Notes under the pieces: model-generated
Seen by the model: the letters and a program-made list of their open reading frames with translations, nothing else
Told to the model about the DNA's origin: nothing
The model's database searches: none
Translations under genes and position numbers: made by a program
In this document: positions 57,205-64,000 of the stretch, in pieces
Layout: the number at the start of each line of letters is the position of its first letter
How positions within the stretch are numbered: the stretch's first letter is position 1
NCBI RefSeq assembly: GCF_019320115.1
Contig: NC_089586.1
Span: forward strand, 1,275,388-1,339,387
Source: Miscanthus floridulus
Lineage: Eukaryota > Streptophyta > Magnoliopsida > Poales > Poaceae
Direction of reading: 5' to 3'
DNA: 64,000 bases

Positions 57205-58059
57205 CAGTGGCGGAGCCAGGATTTCACGGCCGGGTATTCTAAGTACAAAAAAAAATCGATGCATATGCAATAGTAATAAGGGATAAAACCAGTACAAAAT
57301 TGATCCTGGTGCAAGGTCAAGTAGTATATATATAATTTTCTTAAAATATATGCTAGGTAAATTATTTTTTACCCTGGTAACAAGGCACCAGGCAAAGTGA
57401 ACCTGGTGTCACCCCTGGTAATAATCAAAGTATAAGTTCTTTATCTACGTTATAAGAAAAACAATGGAACATTTCTTTCAAAAAAAAGAACACAATGCAA
57501 CAAAAAAAATAGAAAACGAAACATTCAATTCTTACTCTAAAGAATCAAGAATGGATCTGGGGTCTTTTGTGTTTGTCGTGCTGTTGCTTCAAGCCACATA
57601 TGAGAGAGGTGCCGAGGGGAGGGTCGGACACTTGGACGCCGGAGCCGAGAGGGAGCCTACAAAGACCACTGACCGCCGCCGCCGCCGCTAGAGGAGTGCC
57701 GGGCGTAAGGCGCTGCCGCGTTCCCGACTGCCAGAGGGCCGATGGGCGAGGGGCCGACTGGGCGAGGGCTGAACAACCGAGGGGGAGAGCCGACCTGCCG
57801 TGCCGCCGCACTTCCGATCGATGCGAGCGGCGGACGAGAGCAGGAGACAGGGACGGGAGTACGGTCGATGGGTTTCTATCTTTCTGAGTTCGTGGGCTAC
57901 TGGTACTAGTTGTTCTACTGGACTTATGGGCTACATATTTGCAACATTCAACAAACTAACATGCTGTATCATTATACATGTATGCATATATTTGTGTTTG
58001 TCCAAAAAAATCATGGGTATTCCATGGAATACAGGAGCATACCCCTGGCGCCGCCCATG
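57205..58059. mobile_element. hAT-like non-autonomous insertion within left arm
   Basis: The left end CAGTGGCGGAGCCAGG faces an imperfect inverse CCTGGCGCCGCCCATG on the right. The flanks TGCACAT and TGCATAT agree in 6 of 7 bases, and the right arm of the inverted repeat shows the uninterrupted site (CATGTGCATGCC). The size and length of the flank duplication suggest hAT. No transposase ORF; an internal GC-rich stretch at 57600-57850. Confidence 0.65.
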
Positions 58060-58424
58060 TGCATATGGCCGTGGTCATACTGCTGGTGCATGAACGTGCT
58101 GGTGGGGCTTTGCTTGCGGGGTCGGTCGTCGGCACAGGGTGAGAAGCCGTACTTTTTCAGCAAAGCAACGGTATTTTTCTCTCCCGATAAATTAGCCAAC
58201 AGTACTTTTAGTCATAGCTTATCAGCGAAACGAAGCTGCGCGTGGCGACGTGTGCCAGTGCCAGTACTACCCGTGGCTGTGCAGGTGCTGTGTCGTCGCC
58301 ACGGGCCACGGCTAGCTAGCTGTTGACTCTAGAAGGACCTGCGATGATGAGACGAGATCACGATACCGAGACCCGTCATCGCTCCGATGTTTTTTTTAGT
58401 CTAACCACAGTTAAACAGTGTTGG

Positions 58425-58555
58425 CTGGTTCGTATCGTTGCTGGTTCATAAAAAAGTACTGCTGGCTGGTTTATGTGAGAAAAAAATACTACACCGACTA
58501 AAAATTTATGATCGTTTACAATAAGCCACAGCCAAACAAACAGAAAACGTGCTGA
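58425..58555. mobile_element. MITE-like hairpin in the loop of the inverted repeat
   Basis: TTGGCTGGTTCGTATCGTTG at the left and ACAATAAGCCACAGCCAAAC at the right are partly inverse. It shares AGAAAAAAATACTAC-type core with the element at 59.9 kb. Confidence 0.45.
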
Positions 58556-59545
58556 TGGGGGTGGCGATTAGTTTTTTTTAACGATGGTTAGACTACAAAA
58601 ACGTCGGAGCAATGACGGGTGACGGTCTCGTGATCTCGTCTCATCATTGCAGGTCCTTCCAGAGTCAACAGCTAGCTGGGCGTGGCCCGTGGCGACGACA
58701 CGACCACTGGTAGTACCGGCACTGGCACACGTCGCCACGTGTAGCTTCGTTTCGCTGATAAGCCATGACTAAAAATAATATTGATTAATTTGTTGTGGGA
58801 GACAAGTATTTTTGCTTGCTGAAAAAGTACGGCTTCTCACCCTGTGCCGACTACCGACCGCGTTCATGCACCAGCAGTATGACCACGGCCATGTGCATGC
58901 CAAAAAGTCCAACCGGCAGCAACTGCACGTTAAGCCCAAAGCACACTTCTCAACCAACCACGTGCAAGCAAGTCCAATCGTGACTAATCCAAAACTTTTC
59001 CTTTTCCCAAAAGTGGATTAGCATCCAATATTAAGACCAGCAATATCTCCATCAACCTCGTAGCGTGCCGCTGTCCTCTCTTGTTGTTCTAGTCACCCAC
59101 GCTTTTACTTCGTATGCTAGCCCTTGTCCCATCGCTCTGCAAAATTATCAGCGCATGTCGCGATGTCTCTGCCGTAGCGTGTCGCGCACGCCGGGCGTCC
59201 TTCCCAGTGCTAGCTCCACCTCCAGCCCCGCGTCTTCTACTTATAAAGGACATGCCGCGCAACCCCGTGGTTGTTGCTGTCTGACAGCGCATCGATCGTC
59301 ACCTTGCCGCGCTATTCTTCATGCCGCGTCCAGATTCACGGCGCGGCAGCTCCGGTCACATCAGCGTTCAACAGCCTGGTCGCTGCCACGTCATCGCTCC
59401 TACCGCGCCCCATGCATGGCGCGGAAACGTGATTTCACCACACCATGCAAATAGGCACGGCCAAAAGTGTTATATTTGAAAAAAAAAAAATTAAACAGTG
59501 TCCGTTTTTAAAATAATTTAAAAAAAGTGTTAAAAAAAACTCTAC

Positions 59546-59914
59546 CACGGTCTCTTGTTCTTTGTGGTGTTGGACGGCAGAAACACTGCCATCACAAAAA
59601 GAAAGTCCAGTTTTCTGGCCAGGATCGATTAATGGAAGACGTATGTCACGTGTGCGCATCTGTGGATTTGACTTGTACGTAGGAGTATGTATTTGGAAAA
59701 GTTTGTAGGACATGAGCCTCTGTAACAAAGTTTAGTGATCCGTCCAATTTGCTGGTGTGGTGTGAAAGGAAAAAAAGAAGAAGAAAAAGAACAGGGTTCA
59801 AAGTTTCCCAGCGAGATTTCTGCCAATGGGCTGTGGGGACTCTCCGGCCTCTGGATAATAGCACCAAGTCAAAACAGTAAGCTGGCGCACTAAACGTCTA
59901 CACCCTTGTTCGAT
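59546..59914. other. Intergenic, nothing recognised
   Basis: No coding or repeat signal beyond the end of the inverted repeat. Confidence 0.35.
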
Positions 59915-60035
59915 TGGGCTTGTTTGACTTATAAGCCATGGTTGGAAGTACTGTTGCTGGTTTGGTGTAAGAGAAAAATAATATTCGTTGACTAATAAAT
60001 CATGACTTATAAGCCAAATATGACCAAACAACCAG
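59915..60035. mobile_element. Short MITE, TTATAAGCC ends
   Basis: GGCTTGTTTGACTTATAAGC CATG at the left and CATGACTTATAAGCC... ACCAAACAACC at the right are inverse to each other. ~120 bp. Confidence 0.6.
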
Positions 60036-60318
60036 GCTGTTAGACGGCCGTGGCCCTACGTTCCTTCGCTTTCAGCGGGCTGGAGGCCACCAGCTTCGGC
60101 TGCGGCATCCCCCGACCACTCTGCGCCCACCCAACTCCGTAGCCCCGTCTGCTGTGCTTCTTGTCCTGCCCCTCCTACTAGTTTCGCTCCCCCCTGTCTG
60201 TACGGTAATTGTGTTGGAGATTATGATGTCCGCTCCTGATGTTTGGAAACTCTTGTTTATATTTACAGGCCGACATCGGACGTTTCTATTTTTAACAAGA
60301 GTCTGTCTACTCAACAAC

Positions 60319-60590
60319 CATGTGTTTCAGTAAAAGGTAGCACATGATTGTTTGCTAGCTGCAAAACACACTATTTGTAACAGAGGAAAAATCATGTGTT
60401 TCAGCCAAAGCTAGCACATGGTTGTTGGCTGCCAAAAAAACACACGAATTCCAATAGACAAAAAAACCATGTATTTTAGAAGAAGCTAGCATATGATTGT
60501 TGGCTGCCTAAAAACACACAAATTATAACAGGGGAAAAACCGTGTGTTTTAGGAGAAGCTAGCACACAAATTTCATCAGACAAAAAAGGC
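60319..60590. repeat. Tandem repeat, 73-75-bp unit, ~3.6 copies
   Basis: Units start at 60319, 60393, 60468 and 60541 with C(A/G)TGT(G/A)TTT(C/T)AG. Each has a GCTAGCAC/TAT box, GTTGGCTGC and AACACAC(A/G)AATT. Confidence 0.85.
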
Positions 60591-63489
60591 CCACGCAGAG
60601 CAGATCTAGATGTAATTTCTGTGCAGTTGAGAGTAAAATAGTAGAGTCCAACAATTACGGAGCCCATAATGAAAGCCCAAAATCAGAATTCGATAGGAAT
60701 ATATCAGATATACTTGGGAAAGAAGAAAACAAAGAAAACAGATCTGCTTTGCGTGGAAAAGGCTCTGCTCTGCTCACGCAGAGCAGGGGAAAGGGACAAA
60801 AATATAATTGCAAACAAGAACAACAGGAAATTTGAAGAACAAGCACTAGAAGTTTGATTCATACCTCATCAGCCAAGGTTAGTAGACCAATCTTTTGAAT
60901 CCAACTTTCTGGTATTCCAATTTCTCTGGAGAAGGAAAAACAAAGAAATTATCAGATCAGATAAGAAAGAACAGGAGAACCTAGATCCATGAAATATTTA
61001 ATCATGAGACCTTACACATTTAGGATGGCAAAATGGCCTGTTGCTTGTGCTTGCTCCAACAGCACCCAACTATTTCAGATCCTGTTAGCTTTTGTAGAAT
61101 CTTAGATGCAAATTAAGTGTAATGCATTATATTGATGAAATTACAAAACATAAATATGAAAATTGTACATTTCAAATAGTATAAATAGTATGGATTCATA
61201 ATGCAATTAAACTGTAAATGCATATCAATACATGTACAATATGGTGGAGCTCATGAATGTGTAAATAGAGAGAATGACAAACTGCTCAACAGCCACACAA
61301 GCAATCTTTCCTCCTTGTTGAACAACACAAACTAAAGCGGCATTCCGATATTCTCATTTGGGATCAGATCAAATAATTGAAAACAACATGGGTAAATTAT
61401 AAAGAATCAAAGCTTGATTCACAAAATAATACAAGCAGAATTCAATTAACCCCTAGACCAAGCTGTTTTACTAAACAACTGCCGAAACAGAAGAAGAGAA
61501 GAAGAACGGTATTGATCAGATAAGAAAATGAGAGACAAAAGGCAATTTACTAAACCTGCAGCTTACTAAATTACAGAAAGACAACAGTGACAGCACAGAA
61601 GACAGATGTGTGTTCATAAAAATTACAATAATATATGGTTTGTGCTAGCACAAATCACAAGTGACAAATATATGGTGTGTGCTAGCACAAATCACAAGAA
61701 AGTAAAGGACCGACACTTGCAATTTACATTATAGGAGACAGGATATCAGCTAGCAGAAAAAAACACAAAAAAACGAGAAAAACAGTTGAACAACAGCATA
61801 TTGCATATTCTCATAACTAGAATTGCAGTGCTAGACACTTACAATTTATATTATAGCAGACTGTAATTATATAACTGAATCTTTAATTTGTTTGGTTTAT
61901 ATATGCTCAGAAATAGTTCTTTGGTACCACTAAAGTGCTATGGAAAAGAACAAAAAATAGATGGAATGAATGTGAGATTCAAAAGTCATACCTCATTTAT
62001 CAAAAAATAAGTGGGCACTAACAAAAGGGGCAAGGCCAACACAAGCTTATAGCTCTTAAAGAATACACGAAAGTGGATAAAACACTACCAAATTTAAATC
62101 TACCAAAATTACAAGGTATCAGTAGGATCCACGCAGCTCAATTTTGCTCCATATTAACATATTCACAAATCACAATTTTGTAAAATTCATAATATGTCAT
62201 CAAGCAGGTCCTAGCAATTAACTCTTCCCAAGTTCTAGAATAGACATCAGTTTGAAGTTCTGGCAAACTCTTTCAGCTTACAAGAGTTAAGCATATTTAG
62301 TGTGGTTTGTGAATTGTTCACATAGACACAACAACAAATTAACATTTAAAAAATTACATTACCATGTAAAATTTAGTGTCTACCTGAAATATAGTGTAAA
62401 AACATCATACTCTGATGAAAGACTAAATCCGAGTGTTTCATCCTCTTTGACAACTAAATCTGATAAACCGTGAGATTCAAAAAATCAATGGCACACAAAA
62501 AATCATGCCACAAAACACAACGTATAACTGTGGTGTGTTCTAGCACAAATCACAATTAACAAAATACAATTTTTTTTCTACAGGAGGACAAAGACAAATA
62601 TATGAGATGTGTTGTCATAAATCACAAAAAATAATTTTTTTCTATGAAAGAACGAGGACAAAAAGTGGTGTGTGCCGGCACAAATCACAATTAACAGAAT
62701 TATAATCTAGAGGCAATATGATATTACAGAAAATATCATAGGCACAAATTAAACCCTTGATTGAGGACGAGCTCTTTCTAGAGGAGGGGAGAGATGTTAT
62801 GGTTGGTATTAACTATAGGCGCTGTTGTAGGGGCTGATTAGGCGGGAAAGGATCAAGGGATCAAATCAGGAAGGCTTGAATTAGGGAGAGAAAAGAGTTT
62901 AATTAGGAGAGAATGAAGATGTAATCTCCTTTATATGCAGTGGTGATCAAGGAATAAACATACAATGACAACCCAATTCCTATTCTCATCTCCTTTCTTT
63001 GTTCTCTCATCTCCTTGCTGTTCCCCACACCAGCCACCACAGGTAGGAAACCAATGGCCGAACGGCTGGCGACTTCGCATTCCTATCCTATCCGGTCACT
63101 TCCCCCACAATCATGACATATGCTTTGTGAGAGGAGTTTTAGTATGATGTTTACCTAGGTTTCAGAGATAACAACTAACATAGATTCTGAATAGGTATTT
63201 ATGGAAATTTGGGTCCAATGACTATGCCATTCAACCTATATTATGCCCTTACTCATCCTCCTTAGACAAACCATGAGGCATTAAATATATGAACTACTAA
63301 GTTCTAAGCTAATACATTTCTCTTTTGATCTACAGGTTGGTTGTTCAAAATAAACATTGAAAGTTATTACAAATTTGCTTCGAACAATGTATATATCAAG
63401 TATACTCATGAGGTAAATTAAATTTCCACGGATTGCATATGCTTAGAACTACAATGTAGTAGTACATACTTTGTAGAAACTGAATGCAG
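60591..63489. other. AT-rich intergenic/intronic region with dispersed short repeats
   Basis: The motif GTGTGCTAGCACAAATCACA or close variants occurs near 61640, 61674, 62532 and 62666, with a weaker copy at 62607. One exon-like minus-strand stretch (60865-60925, between AG and GTATGA) reads EIGIPESWIQKIGLLTLADE. I cannot place it in a family. Otherwise nothing is seen. Confidence 0.4.
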
Positions 63490-64000
63490 TCAAGATTTGA
63501 TCGTGTCTGAGAATGACTGTGCATCAGATGGTCCATCTTCATCTTGGTTGACATGCAAAGATTGGTTCCTAGAAACACTGATGCAACTCATTACATAGCA
63601 AGTGTTTATTAACCCCATGTAAATGATAAGAAAACAGATTATAGATAAATATAGACAATACTATTCTGCAGGAAGTACCTATCATGTGACCCAATAGGGC
63701 CATTAATCGAGGCAGTGTGATTCACAGACGTGTCTTCAGTTGTTTCTTCTGCGGAGTTCACGGTAGGCAATGGCTGAGAAGAAATCATAGCAGAAGCATG
63801 TTCATGGTCCCCTTCTTGTGGTGGATGTGAAGATAGAAAACCACTAGGGTGGCCTCAGTAGTTGGAAAGAACAGGGCTTGTGGGTGCCCATGACCATGAG
63901 CTGTCGATCTACTACGATGGCCTTCTCTTCTAGCATGATGGTGCGACCTACGAATGGCAGCAGCAGCAGCAAGTGCTGTACGGTACACTCCTCAATCTCG
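63490..64000 (-). CDS. Last two coding exons of an unidentified gene (partial, possibly frameshifted)
   Basis: The last exon is complement(63490..63568): AG acceptor at 63570-63569, 26 codons including the TGA (NQSLHVNQDEDGPSDAQSFS, then DTIKS). The preceding exon is complement(63679..>64000), ending GPIGSHD plus AG of a split Arg codon at a GT donor (63678-63677). The join restores one frame, and codon composition is coding-like (HPSGFLSSHPPQEGDHEHAS). Upstream of ~63860 this frame meets a TGA, while a neighbouring frame stays open and is His/Arg-rich (RRSHHHARREGHRSRSTAHG). So either another exon border or a one-base indel lies near 63850. A (CAG)n-type run is at 63957-63974. I do not recognise the product. 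Confidence 0.5.

Larger units (their letters stand above)
56538..59545. repeat. Long inverted repeat, ~1 kb arms
   Basis: The left arm (56538-57204 plus 58060-58412) is the reverse complement of the right arm (58580-59545) with modest divergence and small indels (for example a ~23-bp extra block at ~58098-58120 on the left). The loop is ~165 bp and contains a small MITE-like hairpin. The arms encode matching ORFs read outward from opposite strands, which are explained by the repeat and not by genes. The outer ends are poly-T/poly-A rich. Confidence 0.85.

Noticed and set aside
57545..57887. ORFs in the hAT-like insertion
   Set aside because: GC-rich chance ORFs; no transposase motif.

Overview
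The window is nuclear DNA from a grass (Poaceae). The reasons are the retrotransposon families, the many short grass-type MITEs, the GC-rich 5' leader of the intact gene, and TE-dominated intergenic space. A species such as sugarcane, Miscanthus or sorghum is plausible but cannot be fixed from sequence reading alone. Host genes are few: the 5' part of a plastid phosphate transporter gene (PHT2;1, minus strand, 1-1590), one complete ARM-repeat/TPR protein gene (CDS 53319-55500, plus), and the last two coding exons of an unidentified minus-strand gene (63490-64000). There are also two gene relics: an RNase H-like domain pseudogene (about 2600-3040) and a callose synthase exon fragment (about 12180-12468).

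Layout. 1-5440: PHT2;1, a decayed RNase H-like relic, a MITE with GC-rich terminal repeats, and a near-perfect 65-bp AT-rich inverted repeat. 5446-11666: a decayed Ty1/copia element on the minus strand (copia-1), with LTRs of 856 and 936 bp and TATAT target duplications. 11672-17530: intergenic DNA with the callose synthase relic and a 1,886-bp solo LTR (14165-16050, TSD ACTTG). 17531-43996: a Ty3/gypsy chromovirus (Tekay/Del-like) with LTRs of about 3.4 kb and TSD GAGAG. Its pol is split by a SIRE/Maximus-type copia element on the minus strand (copia-2, 24560-39001, two 1,583-bp LTRs, TSD GGGAA). Copia-2 is itself split in its integrase by a second solo LTR (32138-34050, TSD ATAGG). This is a three-level nest with every boundary readable. 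44000-51650: intergenic DNA with a dense set of MITEs and a degenerate minisatellite. 51650-55900: the ARM/TPR gene. 56538-59545: a roughly 1-kb-per-arm inverted repeat, one arm carrying an hAT-like insertion. 60319-62700: a 74-bp tandem array and dispersed short repeats. 63490-64000: the partial gene at the edge.

There is no operon-like cooperation between genes; the story is the transposon history. The most unusual signals are these. (1) Arrays of CCGGACGC-type half-palindromes sit just upstream of a TATA-like box in four SIRE-type LTRs, and again inside copia-2 ahead of its extra ORF, which suggests a portable promoter module. (2) The copia-1 LTRs encode a short peptide with two hydrophobic segments, which in the 5' LTR reads in frame into gag. 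(3) An exon-like, GC3-rich coding block lies inside the gypsy LTRs. (4) The long inverted repeat at 56.5-59.5 kb. No ORF in the window looks like an unknown defence or enzymatic system.
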